A program made the translations under genes and the position numbers. The notes beneath the pieces were generated by a model, which did not search any database, was not told the DNA's origin, and saw only the letters and a program-made list of their open reading frames with translations. 64,000 nt of DNA from Pandoraea capi (GTDB lineage: Bacteria > Pseudomonadota > Gammaproteobacteria > Burkholderiales > Burkholderiaceae): assembly GCF_902459735.1 (NCBI RefSeq), contig NZ_CABPRV010000004.1, positions 62,001-126,000 on the forward strand, in the 5' to 3' direction. Shown piece by piece: positions 8,480 through 19,082 of this stretch; position 1 is the first letter of the stretch; each line of letters begins with the position of its first letter.

Positions 8480-9451
8480 TCAGGGCCGCGCCAAGGCAGG
8501 CGCTTCCGTTGCGCCGCTGCCGCCGCTCGCCGCGTCGAGTTCCGTCGCCACTTCGGCGATGCGTCGGCGCAGCCACGTCACCTCGGGCGCGGCGTGCGTG
8601 CGCTCGTGCCACAGTTGATAGAAGCGCATGGGCGGGAACTGGATCGGCGACGGCACCACACGAATCGGCAGATAACGCGCGTAATGCTGCGCAAACTGAC
8701 GCCCCGTCGTAAACACCAGATCGGTGCGCATCAGCACGTACGGCACCAGCCCGAAGTAAGGCATCGTCATCTGGATATTGCGGCGCAGCCCCTGCTCGGC
8801 CAGATAGCCGTCGATGAAGCTCTGCCGCTCGGCGACGTAAGGCATCGGCGCGAGGTGCGGCAACTCCAGGTAGTGCTTGAGCGAGATGCCCTTGTTCGCG
8901 AGCGGGTGCTGCGCGCCGAGCATGCAGACGACCTCGTCGTCGAACAGCCGCGACATGTGCAACTGCGGCGGCGGCTCCAGCCAGTTGCCGATCACCACGT
9001 CGAGCGAGCCGTTTTCCAGCGCGCCCGCGTAGTCGAAGCCGGCATTGATCGGCTGGACATGCAGTCTGGCCGACGGTGCATCGCGGCGCAGCACTTCGGC
9101 GATGTTGGGCAGAAAGACGGCATCGAGGTAGTCGGGGGCGCCGAGCCGGAACGCCCGCGTGGTGGTTTGCGGCGCGAATTCGGTGGTCGGATGGGTAATG
9201 CGTTCGATGGCGGCGAGCGCGTCGGTGGCGTAGCCTAGCAGTTCCCGGCCGCGCTCGGTGGCCACCATGCCGCTCTTGCCGCGCACCAGAATGGCGTCGC
9301 CGGTGATCTCGCGCAGGCGACGCAGCGAGTTGCTGATGGCCGGCTGCGACTGCCCCAGCTTGAGCGCGGCGCGCGAGACGCTTTGCTCGGTGAGCAGCGT
9401 ATGGAGTACCCGCAGCAGGTAGGCGTCGATCTGTTCGCGGGGTCTTTGCAT
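8480..9451 (-). CDS. LysR-family regulator, probable purine-catabolism regulator
   Basis: The 323-residue protein has a LysR HTH at about 5-65 (LLRVLHTLLTEQSVSRAALKL, SQPAISNSLRRLREITG) and a C-terminal substrate-binding domain opening with FRLGAPDYLDAVFLP. It is transcribed away from xdhA across a 258-bp gap. LysR genes in that position usually control the divergent operon, so xdhABC and perhaps the purine permease are its likely targets. ATG 9451 is chosen over an upstream in-frame ATG because the HTH starts soon after it and the longer N-terminus looks non-coding. The effector is unknown, and a purine or urate is a guess from context. Confidence 0.85.
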   Translation of the reverse strand: MQRPREQIDAYLLRVLHTLLTEQSVSRAALKLGQSQPAISNSLRRLREITGDAILVRGKSGMVATERGRELLGYATDALAAIERITHPTTEFAPQTTTRAFRLGAPDYLDAVFLPNIAEVLRRDAPSARLHVQPINAGFDYAGALENGSLDVVIGNWLEPPPQLHMSRLFDDEVVCMLGAQHPLANKGISLKHYLELPHLAPMPYVAERQSFIDGYLAEQGLRRNIQMTMPYFGLVPYVLMRTDLVFTTGRQFAQHYARYLPIRVVPSPIQFPPMRFYQLWHERTHAAPEVTWLRRRIAEVATELDAASGGSGATEAPALARP

Positions 9452-9560
9452 GGGCGGGGGCGCTCTGAAGGCGTGTTGAACACCGGAAAACGGCAGGTTG
9501 AGCGGTAGTTTATGACAAGCACGGCTCATCGGGGCGCCCGAATAGCCATCATCATGGTGG

Positions 9561-9595
9561 CGAAATATTTCCCCCGTCAGCCGGTGCTATCTTCG
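9561..9595 (+). promoter_or_regulatory. Element upstream of xdhA shared with the purine permease promoter
   Basis: This stretch contains GAAATATTTC (9562-9571), CCG, and CCGGTGCTAT (9581-9590) followed by CTTCG. It aligns without gaps to 15911-15945 upstream of the NCS2 permease, with about two thirds of positions identical and identical spacing of ATATTT, CCG and TGCTAT. It lies between the divergent LysR gene and xdhA. A common operator-promoter for the purine regulon is the simplest reading, by inference. Confidence 0.5.
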
Positions 9596-9709
9596 GCTCA
9601 TCCCTACGCCGGGCCTGCTCCATACCGCTCCTGCCCCGTCCACCGGGGCTTCCGGGCGATGACAAGCGATCCGGCACCCCTGCAACCCCACTGCACTACA
9701 CTGAGAACC

Positions 9710-11182
9710 ATGGAGACACAAGCCATCCGCTTCTTTTACCGCGGCAAGGTGCACGAGGTCACTGGCGAAGCCACGACCCGCACCGTGCTTCAGTACACGC
9801 GCGAAGACCTGCATTGCACCGGCACCAAGGAAGGTTGTGCCGAGGGCGATTGCGGCGCCTGCACGGTCGTGATCGGCGAGTTGGCCGACGATGGCAATGT
9901 GGCGCTGCGTGCGGTCAACGCGTGCATCCAGTTCCTGCCCACGCTCGACGGCAAGGCGCTCTTCACGGTCGAAGACCTGCGCGCTGCCGACGGCACGCTG
10001 CACCCGGTGCAGCAGGCGCTGGTGGACTGCCATGCCTCGCAGTGCGGTTTCTGCACGCCGGGCTTCGTGATGTCGCTGTGGGCCATGTATCTGAACCGTC
10101 CGGCCGACGCCGGCTGCCCGGGCCGCCGGGAAATCGACGACGTGCTGTCCGGCAACCTGTGCCGCTGCACGGGCTACCGTCCCATCGTCGACGCCGCACA
10201 GAAGATGTTCGAACTGCCGCGCCAGGCATTCGACCGGAAGGCGCTCGCCGAGCAGCTTCAGGCGTTGCAGCGCGGCGACACACTTTCGTATGAACACGAC
10301 GGCCATGTCTTCCACGCACCGCGCACGCTCGCCGAACTCGGCCGTCTGCGCGCCGCCTACCCGGACGCCCGCATCCTCGCCGGCAGCACCGACGTGGGTC
10401 TGTGGGTGACGAAGCAATTCCGCGAACTGAAGCACCTCATCTACATCGGTCAGGTGGCGGAACTGCGCGAGATTTCCGAAGGTCCGAACGGCATCTACAT
10501 CGGTGCGGGGGCCTTGCTCAACGATGCGTACGATGCGCTCGTCAATCACTATCCGGATCTGGCCGAACTGCGTCAGCGCTTCGCCTCGTTCCCGATCCGC
10601 AATGCCGGAACACTCGGCGGCAACGTCGCCAACGGCTCGCCCATCGGGGATTCGATGCCCGCGCTGATCGTGCTCGGCACGCGCATCGTGCTGCACCGCG
10701 AAGGCGTGGTGCGTGAAATGCCGCTCGAAGACTTCTACATTGCGTATCAGAAGAACGCTCTCGAAGCGGGCGAGTTCGTGCAGGGCATTCGCGTGCCGCT
10801 GCCGGGCACGGCGCAACGCTTTCGCACCTACAAGCTCGCGAAACGCTTCGATCAGGACATCTCGGCCGTTTGCGCCGCGTTTGCCGTCGAACTCGACGGC
10901 GACACCGTGCGCTCGGCGCGCATCGCCTTCGGCGGCATGGCCGCCACGCCCAAGCGCGGCAGCGCCATCGAGGCGGCACTGAACGGCCAGCCGTGGACGG
11001 AAGCCAATGTGCGCGCCGCCATGGCCGCCCTGCCGACGGACTATCAGCCGCTGTCCGACATGCGTGCGACGAGCGCGTATCGTCTGGCCGGCGCGCAGAA
11101 TCTGCTGTATCGTTTTTTCCTGGAAACGCGCACCGACGCGCCGCTTGCGGCGCATGAAGTCAACGCGTTTGCCAACGTCTAA
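9710..11182 (+). CDS. xdhA: Xanthine dehydrogenase small subunit (2Fe-2S and FAD)
   Basis: The subunit passes electrons from the molybdenum site to NAD+ during oxidation of hypoxanthine and xanthine to uric acid. The first 2Fe-2S cluster uses Cys43, Cys48, Cys51 and Cys72, and the second uses Cys112, Cys115, Cys151 and Cys153. All are present. A FAD domain follows from about residue 190 (ILAGSTDVG, FPIRNAGTLGGNVANGSPIGD) and a CO-dehydrogenase flavoprotein C-terminal domain ends the 490-residue chain. METQAIRFFY is taken as the start because the ferredoxin fold begins there. Other in-frame ATGs lie upstream, at 9659 for example. It leads the xdhA-xdhB-xdhC operon. Confidence 0.95.
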   Translation: METQAIRFFYRGKVHEVTGEATTRTVLQYTREDLHCTGTKEGCAEGDCGACTVVIGELADDGNVALRAVNACIQFLPTLDGKALFTVEDLRAADGTLHPVQQALVDCHASQCGFCTPGFVMSLWAMYLNRPADAGCPGRREIDDVLSGNLCRCTGYRPIVDAAQKMFELPRQAFDRKALAEQLQALQRGDTLSYEHDGHVFHAPRTLAELGRLRAAYPDARILAGSTDVGLWVTKQFRELKHLIYIGQVAELREISEGPNGIYIGAGALLNDAYDALVNHYPDLAELRQRFASFPIRNAGTLGGNVANGSPIGDSMPALIVLGTRIVLHREGVVREMPLEDFYIAYQKNALEAGEFVQGIRVPLPGTAQRFRTYKLAKRFDQDISAVCAAFAVELDGDTVRSARIAFGGMAATPKRGSAIEAALNGQPWTEANVRAAMAALPTDYQPLSDMRATSAYRLAGAQNLLYRFFLETRTDAPLAAHEVNAFANV

Positions 11183-11194
11183 CCGGAGTTGCCC

Positions 11195-13534
11195 ATGAAC
11201 ACGCAAGTCGAAGGCTTCATGACGCAGACCGCACAGACTGCCGCCCAGGTTGGCCGCTCGCGCCCGCACGAGTCGGCCGAGCTTCACGTCGCCGGCGAGG
11301 CCACGTACACCGACGACATTCCCGAGCTGCAAGGCACTCTGCACTGCGCGCTCGGCCCGTCTCCCAAGGCGCACGCGCGCATTCTCTCGCTCGATCTCGA
11401 CGCCGTGCGCCGCGCCCCGGGCGTGATCGCCGTGCTCACCGCGGCCGACATTCCCGGCGTGAACGATTGCGGCCCGGTCATTCACGACGACCCGATTTTC
11501 GCGGACGGTGTCGTGCAATACATCGGCCAGCCGATGTTCGCCGTGGTGGCCGAATCCCACGACGCCGCCCGTCGCGCCGCACGTCTGAGCAAGGGCGAAT
11601 ACGAAGACTTGCCCGCCATCCTCACGCCGCAGGCCGCCAAGGCCGCGGGCGCCGGCGTACTTCCGCCGATGCAATTGCGCCGGGGCGATGCCGATGCCGC
11701 GCTGCAAGCGTCGCCGAACCGCCTGAGCGGCACGTTCGAATGCAATGGGCAGGAGCAGTTCTACCTCGAAGGCCAGATTTCGTACGCCATCCCCAAGGAA
11801 AACGACGGCATCCACGTCTATTGCTCGACGCAACACCCGAGCGAAATGCAGGCGCTCGTCTCCCATGCGCTGGGCTGGCACAGCCATCAGGTGCAGGTCG
11901 AATGCCGTCGTATGGGCGGTGGCTTCGGCGGCAAGGAATCGCAGTCGGGCCTGTTCGCGTGCGTCGCGGCGCTGTGTGCCTCAAAGCTCAAGCGCCCGGT
12001 GAAGCTGCGTCTGGATCGTGACGACGACTTCATGATGACGGGCAAGCGTCACGGTTTCTACTTCGAGTATGACGTCGGTTTCGACGACGACGGCCGCATC
12101 ACCGGCGCGAAGGTCGACATGACGCTGCGCGCCGGATTCTCGGCTGACCTGTCGGGCCCGGTCGCCACGCGCGCCATCTGCCACTTCGACAACGCCTACT
12201 TCGTGCCCGACGCCGATCTGCGCGCCCTGTGCGGCAAGACGAACACGCAATCGAACACGGCGTTCCGTGGCTTCGGCGGCCCGCAAGGCGCGCTCATCAT
12301 GGAAGTGCTGCAAGACGCCATCGCGCGCCGTCTGGGCAAGGATGCGCTGGACGTACGCCGCGTGAACTTCTACGGCAAGACCGAACGCAACGTCACGCCG
12401 TACGGACAACTCGTCAAGGACAACATCATCCACGAGCTGGTCGCGGAACTGGAGCGCACGAGCGACTACCGCGCCCGCCGCGAAGCCGTGCGCGCGTTCA
12501 ACCGCACGAGCCCGGTGCTGCGCAAGGGGCTGGCGCTCACGCCGCTCAAGTTCGGCATCTCGTTCAACGTGCAGGCGTTCAACCAGGCCGGTGCGCTGGT
12601 GCACGTCTACCGTGACGGCTCGATGCTCGTGAACCACGGCGGCACCGAGATGGGTCAGGGACTGAACACCAAGGTCGCACAGGTGGTGGCGCATGAACTC
12701 GGCGTCGACCTCTCCCACGTGCGGGTGACGGCCACCGACACGAGCAAGGTGGCGAACACGTCGGCTACGGCCGCATCGACCGGGGCCGATCTGAACGGCA
12801 AGGCCGCACAGAACGCGGCGTGGCAGATTCGCCAGCGTCTGGCCGCGTTTGCCGCACAGAAGTACGGCGGCTCGGCGGACGACGTGCGTTTCGCCAACGA
12901 CCTCGTCAGCGCGAACGGCAACGACGTTCCCTTCCCCGACCTCGTGGAAGCGGCGTACTGGGCACGCGTGCAACTCTGGTCGGACGGTTTCTACGCCACG
13001 CCGGGACTCTCGTGGGACGCCAAGGCGATGAACGGCAACCCGTTCTACTACTTCGCCTACGGCGCGGCCGTCTCGGAAGTGATCCTCGACACGCTCACCG
13101 GCGAATGGCGTCTGCTGCGCGCCGATGTGCTGCACGACGCGGGCAAGTCGATCAACCCGGCGCTCGACATCGGTCAGGTCGAAGGCGCGTTCATTCAGGG
13201 CATGGGCTGGCTCACGACGGAAGAGCTGTGGTGGAACAAGGACGGCAAGCTCATGACGCATGCCCCCTCCACGTACAAGATTCCCGGCATCAGCGATTGC
13301 CCGACAGACTTCCGCGTGGCGCTGTTCGACAACACCAACGTGATGGACTCGATCCATCGCTCGAAAGCCGTGGGCGAGCCGCCGCTGCTGCTGCCGTTCT
13401 CGGTGTTCAACGCCCTGCGCGACGCGGTGGCCAGCGTGAACGACTATCGCGACGAGCCGGTGCTCAACGCGCCGGCCACTTCCGAAGCGCTGCTCATGGC
13501 GATCACCGAGTTGCGCACCCGGAGCGCCGCCTGA
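11195..13534 (+). CDS. xdhB: Xanthine dehydrogenase molybdopterin-binding subunit
   Basis: This 779-residue subunit carries the molybdenum cofactor and the purine-binding pocket. Visible family features are the aldehyde oxidase/xanthine dehydrogenase hammerhead domain (VAGEATYTDDIPE), FYLEGQ at 189-194, the GGGFGGKES loop at 241-249, the AFRGFGGPQG stretch, and the C-terminal KAVGEPPLLLPFSVF segment that holds the catalytic region. It starts 12 bp after xdhA with GGAG at 11184-11187 and overlaps the xdhC start by one base. A second in-frame ATG at 11219 is a possible alternative start. Confidence 0.95.
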   Translation: MNTQVEGFMTQTAQTAAQVGRSRPHESAELHVAGEATYTDDIPELQGTLHCALGPSPKAHARILSLDLDAVRRAPGVIAVLTAADIPGVNDCGPVIHDDPIFADGVVQYIGQPMFAVVAESHDAARRAARLSKGEYEDLPAILTPQAAKAAGAGVLPPMQLRRGDADAALQASPNRLSGTFECNGQEQFYLEGQISYAIPKENDGIHVYCSTQHPSEMQALVSHALGWHSHQVQVECRRMGGGFGGKESQSGLFACVAALCASKLKRPVKLRLDRDDDFMMTGKRHGFYFEYDVGFDDDGRITGAKVDMTLRAGFSADLSGPVATRAICHFDNAYFVPDADLRALCGKTNTQSNTAFRGFGGPQGALIMEVLQDAIARRLGKDALDVRRVNFYGKTERNVTPYGQLVKDNIIHELVAELERTSDYRARREAVRAFNRTSPVLRKGLALTPLKFGISFNVQAFNQAGALVHVYRDGSMLVNHGGTEMGQGLNTKVAQVVAHELGVDLSHVRVTATDTSKVANTSATAASTGADLNGKAAQNAAWQIRQRLAAFAAQKYGGSADDVRFANDLVSANGNDVPFPDLVEAAYWARVQLWSDGFYATPGLSWDAKAMNGNPFYYFAYGAAVSEVILDTLTGEWRLLRADVLHDAGKSINPALDIGQVEGAFIQGMGWLTTEELWWNKDGKLMTHAPSTYKIPGISDCPTDFRVALFDNTNVMDSIHRSKAVGEPPLLLPFSVFNALRDAVASVNDYRDEPVLNAPATSEALLMAITELRTRSAA

Positions 13535-14622
13535 TGCATCGCTGGGTTGACGTCGCCCACAAGCTGCTCGCGCGCGGCGAAGCGGCCGTACTGGTCACGA
13601 TCGCGCGCGTGGAGGGCTCTGCGCCGCGTGAGGCGGGCACACATCTGCTTGTGACGCGTGAACACGTGTGGGAGACGATCGGCGGCGGCCATCTCGAATG
13701 GCGGGCGATGGATGTCGCGCGCCAGTTGCTGCGTCAGTACGGGCAGCAAGGCGCGCGCCACGTCGAGCGCTTTGCGCTCGGCCCGAGCCTCGGCCAGTGC
13801 TGCGGCGGCGCCGTCACCCTTGCCTTCGAAGTGCTCACGCTGGCCGATCTGGCCTGGGTGAGCGCCTTGCACAAGCGTCTGGCAGCCGGTCAGGCGAGCC
13901 TGCGCAGTGTGGCGTTCGGCGCACCGGGGGCAGACGCGGCGGCAAGTCAGCAGCAAGGCGGCCCGGTACTGCTGACGGCGCTCGACGCCAGCGAACCGCT
14001 CGCCCAACCGCACACGCTCACTCGCGACGCCGACGACGCCGCCTGCTCGTTCTGGCAAGGCAGCGACGGCTGGCTGTGGCTCACCGAGCGACTCGCGCCG
14101 AGCGACTTCCATATCGTGCTGTTCGGCGCGGGCCACGTCGGGCAAGCCATCGTGCAAGTGCTCGCCACGCTGCCGTGCCGCGTCACATGGGCCGACGAGC
14201 GTAGCGAGACGTTCCCCGAATCGGTACCGCCCAATACCGTCGTCGAGTCGACCGACACGCCGGAGGCCGTGGTGACCGAAGCGCCGCCGGGGGCGTATTT
14301 CCTCGTCATGACGCACAACCATGCGCTCGACCAGCGCCTGTGCGAGGAAATCTTCAAGCGCCGCGATTTCGCCTATTTCGGGTTGATCGGGTCGATGACC
14401 AAGCGTCGTCAGTTCGAACACCGCCTGCGCGATCGCGGCGTGCCGCCCGAGCGTTTCGAACAGATGATCTGCCCCATCGGTGTGGCCGGAATCAGCGGCA
14501 AAGCCCCCGCGACGATTGCGATTGCCGTCACGGCGCAGTTGCTGCGAGTGCGCGAACAGCAGATGCATCAGATGGCGCAGACCGCTCAGACCGCGACGCA
14601 GGACACCGGCATTTCGGCCTGA
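13534..14622 (+). CDS. xdhC: XdhC, molybdenum cofactor insertion factor for xanthine dehydrogenase
   Basis: XdhC binds the molybdenum cofactor, promotes its sulfuration and delivers it to XdhB, and it is not part of the mature enzyme. The 362-residue protein has the N-terminal XdhC/CoxI domain (EGSAPREAGTHLLV, GGGHLEW, GQCCGGAVTL) and a C-terminal Rossmann-like domain (VLFGAGHVGQAIVQVLA). Its ATG overlaps the TGA of xdhB, which indicates translational coupling. The last 30 residues are Gln/Thr-rich and look like an unconserved tail. Confidence 0.92.
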   Translation: MHRWVDVAHKLLARGEAAVLVTIARVEGSAPREAGTHLLVTREHVWETIGGGHLEWRAMDVARQLLRQYGQQGARHVERFALGPSLGQCCGGAVTLAFEVLTLADLAWVSALHKRLAAGQASLRSVAFGAPGADAAASQQQGGPVLLTALDASEPLAQPHTLTRDADDAACSFWQGSDGWLWLTERLAPSDFHIVLFGAGHVGQAIVQVLATLPCRVTWADERSETFPESVPPNTVVESTDTPEAVVTEAPPGAYFLVMTHNHALDQRLCEEIFKRRDFAYFGLIGSMTKRRQFEHRLRDRGVPPERFEQMICPIGVAGISGKAPATIAIAVTAQLLRVREQQMHQMAQTAQTATQDTGISA

Positions 14623-14685
14623 CGATCTCGCGAACGTCACAGACGGCAACGCGCCCACGAGACCGGCGAGGGTCTCCGACGGTAG

Positions 14686-15759
<1,074 letters not shown>

Positions 15760-15788
15760 ACCGCCACCGCTAACCATTCCGCCAGTCA

Positions 15789-15816
15789 AACGCCCGAATC
15801 ATTCGGGCGTTTTTTT
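15789..15816 (+). terminator. Rho-independent terminator after the adenine deaminase gene
   Basis: ACGCCCGAAT and ATTCGGGCGT pair around a one-base centre (15790-15810), followed by seven T residues. Confidence 0.9.
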
Positions 15817-15830
15817 AAGTGCGCGCGATC

Positions 15831-15857
15831 CGTAATGGTCGTAATAGCCGTAATGGC
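15831..15857 (+). repeat. Three copies of a 9-bp direct repeat
   Basis: CGTAATGGT, CGTAATAGC and CGTAATGGC follow each other without gaps, upstream of the purine permease promoter. Function is unknown; it may be a slipped-strand repeat. Confidence 0.6.
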
Positions 15858-15910
15858 CGCACCGCGCGCGTCGCCACATTACCTGCCGATGATGTGGAAC
15901 ATTCCGCATG

Positions 15911-15945
15911 AGGAATATTTTCACCGGGGCCCGATGCTATTTTTC
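15911..15945 (+). promoter_or_regulatory. Element upstream of the purine permease, related to the xdhA element
   Basis: GGAATATTTTCACCGGGGC followed by CCGATGCTATTTTTC aligns base for base with 9561-9595 upstream of xdhA. It lies 87 bp before the permease start. An inverted TTCC/GGAA pair lies at its left edge (15902-15905 and 15912-15915). Confidence 0.45.
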
Positions 15946-16031
15946 GAGCGTGCCCTGATACGTGCCAAAGGTGCCCCCACACCCCCGGCGCGAGGCGCAC
16001 TCCACATAGAACATATCGGAGACAACACCCC

Positions 16032-17498
16032 ATGGACTCATCGCTCAGCCCCCCGGCGAGTCATACGCTTGACGTCGCACTCGATGCCGCCATCGACAAG
16101 GCGCCGGCGGCAACGACTGCGACGAACGACGGCACGCGCGTGGCGGGCGCGCAACCGGCATCCCCACTCGATCGTTATTTCGGTATCACGGCGCTCGGCT
16201 CCACGTTCCGCACCGAAGTGATAGCGGGTATCACGACTTTCCTCGCGGCGATGTACATCATCGTCGTGAATCCGGCCATCCTGTCCAAGACCGGCATGGC
16301 CTTCCCGGCGGCACTGACCGCCACGGTGCTCATCAGCTTCTTCGGCAGTTGCGCGATGGGGCTGTACGCGCGCAATCCGGTGCTCGTCGCGCCGGGCATG
16401 GGTCTGAACGCGCTGTTTGCGTTCACGATGGTGCATGGCGTCGGCATGCCGTGGCAGACCGCACTGGGCTGCGTGTTCTGGTCGGGCATTCTGTTCGCCT
16501 TGCTCGCCGCGCTGAACGTGCGACGCTTCGTCGTCGAAGCGATTCCCGCGAACCTGCGTTACGCCATCTCGTGCGGCATCGGGCTGTTCATCACCGTGAT
16601 CGGACTGGTCAACGCCAAGCTCGTGGTGAGCGATCCGGTCACGGTCGTGCGTCTCGCGCATCTGTCGCCGCCGACTGTCACGTTCCTTATCGGGCTTGCG
16701 CTCACGACCGTGCTCGTCGCACGTCGCGTGAACGGCGCGCTGATGATCGGTATCGTCGTCACCACGCTCATGGCCGTGCCCATCGGGCGTCTCTGGGGCG
16801 ACGGCAGCGGCTACTTCCCCAAGGAAATCGCCACGGCCACGCTGGTGAACTTCCAGGGATTCTTCGCCGCGCCGGACTTCTCGGGCATCGGTCAACTGGA
16901 TCTGATGGGCGCGCTCAAGGTGGCTTACCTGCCGTTCATCTTCGTGATGCTCTTCACGGCGTTCTTTGATACCCTCTCGACCTTCATGAGCATTGCCGAA
17001 GCCGGCAACATGAAGGATCGCGACGGCAATCCGCGCAACATGCGTCAGGCGATGATCGTCGACTCGTTCTCGGTGCTCATCTCCGGCCCGCTCGGCACGA
17101 GCCCGGCGAACGCCTACATAGAATCGGCTGCCGGTATCGCCCAGGGCGGCCGCACCGGCCTGACCGCCGTGGTGTGCGCGTTGCTGTTCCTGCCGTTCCT
17201 GTTCCTCTCGCCGATGCTCTCGCTCGTGCCGGCCATCGCTACCGCCCCGGCGCTGATCCTCGTCGGTGTGTTTATGATGGAGTCGGTCGCGCGCATCGAG
17301 TGGCATCGCATGGATGAAGCCATCCCGAGTTTCATCGCGCTCGTGATGATTCCGATTTCGTATTCGATCACCGACGGCATCGCCTACAGCTTCCTCGCCT
17401 TCGTCGTTCTCAAGCTGTTCACGGGACGCGTGAAGGAGATCAAGCCCGCGATGTGGGTCGTGGCAGCGCTGGCCGTGCTGCTGCTCACGCAAATGTAA
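16032..17498 (+). CDS. NCS2-family (AzgA-type) adenine/guanine/hypoxanthine permease
   Basis: This 488-residue inner-membrane protein imports purine bases with protons. The AzgA-group pattern is clear: FRTEVIAGITTFLAAMYIIVVNP after a 45-residue cytosolic N-terminus, LVAPGMGLNALFAF, and the FDTLSTFMSIAEAG signature near the middle. About twelve membrane segments follow the family layout. It is flanked by adenine deaminase and guanine deaminase, so purine bases are the expected substrates. The guanine deaminase gene starts 19 bp later, suggesting co-transcription. Confidence 0.92.
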   Translation: MDSSLSPPASHTLDVALDAAIDKAPAATTATNDGTRVAGAQPASPLDRYFGITALGSTFRTEVIAGITTFLAAMYIIVVNPAILSKTGMAFPAALTATVLISFFGSCAMGLYARNPVLVAPGMGLNALFAFTMVHGVGMPWQTALGCVFWSGILFALLAALNVRRFVVEAIPANLRYAISCGIGLFITVIGLVNAKLVVSDPVTVVRLAHLSPPTVTFLIGLALTTVLVARRVNGALMIGIVVTTLMAVPIGRLWGDGSGYFPKEIATATLVNFQGFFAAPDFSGIGQLDLMGALKVAYLPFIFVMLFTAFFDTLSTFMSIAEAGNMKDRDGNPRNMRQAMIVDSFSVLISGPLGTSPANAYIESAAGIAQGGRTGLTAVVCALLFLPFLFLSPMLSLVPAIATAPALILVGVFMMESVARIEWHRMDEAIPSFIALVMIPISYSITDGIAYSFLAFVVLKLFTGRVKEIKPAMWVVAALAVLLLTQM

Positions 17499-17517
17499 AG
17501 ACAGAAGGACCCCACTC

Positions 17518-18864
17518 ATGTCCACCGCAAACCCCACCACGACGGCCGCCGGCGAGCTTCGCGCCGTGCGTGCCCAACTGGTCTACTTCACCCACGATCC
17601 CGCGCGCGCCTATCTCGACGGCACGCCCGGCACCGTGCATCACACGGACGGCATCGTCGCGTTCGCCAACGGCCGCATCACCGCCGTAGGCGACTATGCC
17701 AAGGTGGCGCCGACGCTCCCGGCGGGCACGCCCATCGAAGACCTGCGCGGCAAGGTCATCACCCCGGGCTTCATCGACACGCACATCCACTATCCGCAAA
17801 CGGATATGATCGCGTCGCCCGCGCCGGGCCTGCTGCCGTGGCTGGAGAAGTACACGTTCCCGACCGAGCGCCGCTTCGAGAACCCGGAATACGCGGCCGA
17901 CGTCGCCCAGTTCTTCCTCGACGAACTGCTGCGCGGCGGCACCACGAGCGCGCTGGTGTACTGCACCGTGCACCCGGGTTCGGCCGATGCCTTCTTCAAG
18001 GAAAGCGACTCGCGCAATCTGCGCATGATCGCGGGCAAGGTGATGATGGATCGCAACTGCCCGGACTTCCTGCGCGACACGGCCGAGAGCGGCGCGCGCG
18101 ACAGCGAGACGCTGATCCAGCGCTGGCATAACAAGGGACGTCAGCTCTACGCGCTCACGCCGCGCTTCGCACCGACGTCGACCGAAGCCCAGCTCGGCGT
18201 GTGCGGCGAACTCGCCGAGCAGTATCAGGACGTGTTCATCCAGAGCCACGTTGCGGAGAACACCGACGAGGTCGAATGGGTGCGCTCGCTGTTTCCGGGG
18301 CATCGCAGCTATCTCGACGTCTACGACCATTACAAGCTGCTGCGCAAGCGCGCCGTGTACGGGCACTGCATCTGGCTCGACGAGCACGATCGCCGACGCA
18401 TGTTCGAGACGGGCACCGTCGCCGCGCATTGCCCCACATCGAACCAGTTCCTCGGCAGCGGGCTGTTCGACTTCGCCGCCGCCGAAGCGACGCGCATGCC
18501 GGTCACGCTCGCCACGGACGTTGGCGGCGGCTCGACCTTCTCGATGTTGCAGACGATGAACGAGGCGCACAAGGTGGCGCGTCTGTCGGGTTATCACCTC
18601 TGCGCCGAACGCATGTTCTATCTCGCCACCGAGGGCGCGGCGCACGCGCTGGACCTGCACGGCACGATCGGCACGCTGGCCGTGGGCGCAGAAGCCGACT
18701 TCGTGGTGCTCGATCCGAAGGCCACGCCGCTGCTCGCGCGTCGTACCGCACTGGCTGAATCGCTGGAGGAGCTGCTCTTCGCGTTCGCGATGCTGGGCGA
18801 CGACCGTGCCATCGCCACGACCTACGCGGCAGGCAAGCCGGTGCATCGCCGCGCGGCGCACTGA
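17518..18864 (+). CDS. guaD: Guanine deaminase
   Basis: GuaD is a zinc-dependent amidohydrolase that deaminates guanine to xanthine, the substrate of XdhAB. The 448-residue protein has the metal-binding DTHIHYPQTD at 87-96 (His89, His91), the PRFAPTSTEAQL stretch, IQSHVAENTDEVEWV with its metal-binding His, YGHCIWLDEHD, and TLATDVGGGSTFSML with the catalytic Asp. AAGGA at 17507-17511 precedes ATG 17518. Together with the permease and xdh genes it completes a guanine-to-urate route. The terminator at 19013 ends the unit. Confidence 0.95.
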   Translation: MSTANPTTTAAGELRAVRAQLVYFTHDPARAYLDGTPGTVHHTDGIVAFANGRITAVGDYAKVAPTLPAGTPIEDLRGKVITPGFIDTHIHYPQTDMIASPAPGLLPWLEKYTFPTERRFENPEYAADVAQFFLDELLRGGTTSALVYCTVHPGSADAFFKESDSRNLRMIAGKVMMDRNCPDFLRDTAESGARDSETLIQRWHNKGRQLYALTPRFAPTSTEAQLGVCGELAEQYQDVFIQSHVAENTDEVEWVRSLFPGHRSYLDVYDHYKLLRKRAVYGHCIWLDEHDRRRMFETGTVAAHCPTSNQFLGSGLFDFAAAEATRMPVTLATDVGGGSTFSMLQTMNEAHKVARLSGYHLCAERMFYLATEGAAHALDLHGTIGTLAVGAEADFVVLDPKATPLLARRTALAESLEELLFAFAMLGDDRAIATTYAAGKPVHRRAAH

Positions 18865-18925
18865 GCAGTGAGATGACGCCTCGTTGCCGGGCGTAGGGAT
18901 GACGACACGACAGCTGTCTTTGCGA

Positions 18926-18964
18926 GGAAACAGCCGCCGCTGCCTTGGCGCGGCGAACGTTTCC
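18926..18964 (+). other. Hairpin 1 between guaD and the Mn riboswitch
   Basis: GGAAAC (18926-18931) pairs with GTTTCC (18959-18964), with an inner GC-rich pairing of GCCGC with GCGGC. It is the first of three successive hairpins in this gap. Its function is unclear. Confidence 0.45.
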
Positions 18965-18973
18965 CCGCAGTCG

Positions 18974-19002
18974 CCGGCCGCGCGCAAGGGGCATGCGGCC
19001 GG
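18974..19002 (+). other. Hairpin 2 between guaD and the Mn riboswitch
   Basis: CCGGCCGC (18974-18981) pairs with GCGGCCGG (18995-19002). It sits directly upstream of the true terminator at 19013. Confidence 0.45.
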
Positions 19003-19012
19003 GGATCTCCTT

Positions 19013-19037
19013 GGGCGGCTTCGGCCGCCCTTTTTTT
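19013..19037 (+). terminator. Rho-independent terminator of the permease-guaD unit
   Basis: GGGCGGC-TTCG-GCCGCCC (19013-19030) is followed by seven T residues. The UUCG-type tetraloop and T run make this a textbook terminator, just ahead of the next promoter. Confidence 0.92.
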
Positions 19038-19042
19038 GCATT

Positions 19043-19070
19043 TTGCACATCAACGAGCGGATGCTATAAT
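19043..19070 (+). promoter_or_regulatory. Sigma-70 type promoter for the Mn-riboswitch gene
   Basis: TTGCAC at 19043-19048 and a perfect TATAAT at 19065-19070 are separated by 16 bp. Transcription would begin just before the riboswitch. Confidence 0.8.
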
Positions 19071-19082
19071 CCGCCCCGATTC

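Noticed and set aside
9587-11887. 766-codon minus-strand frame across xdhA/xdhB
   Set aside because: Antisense shadow; the plus strand holds intact cofactor-binding motifs throughout.
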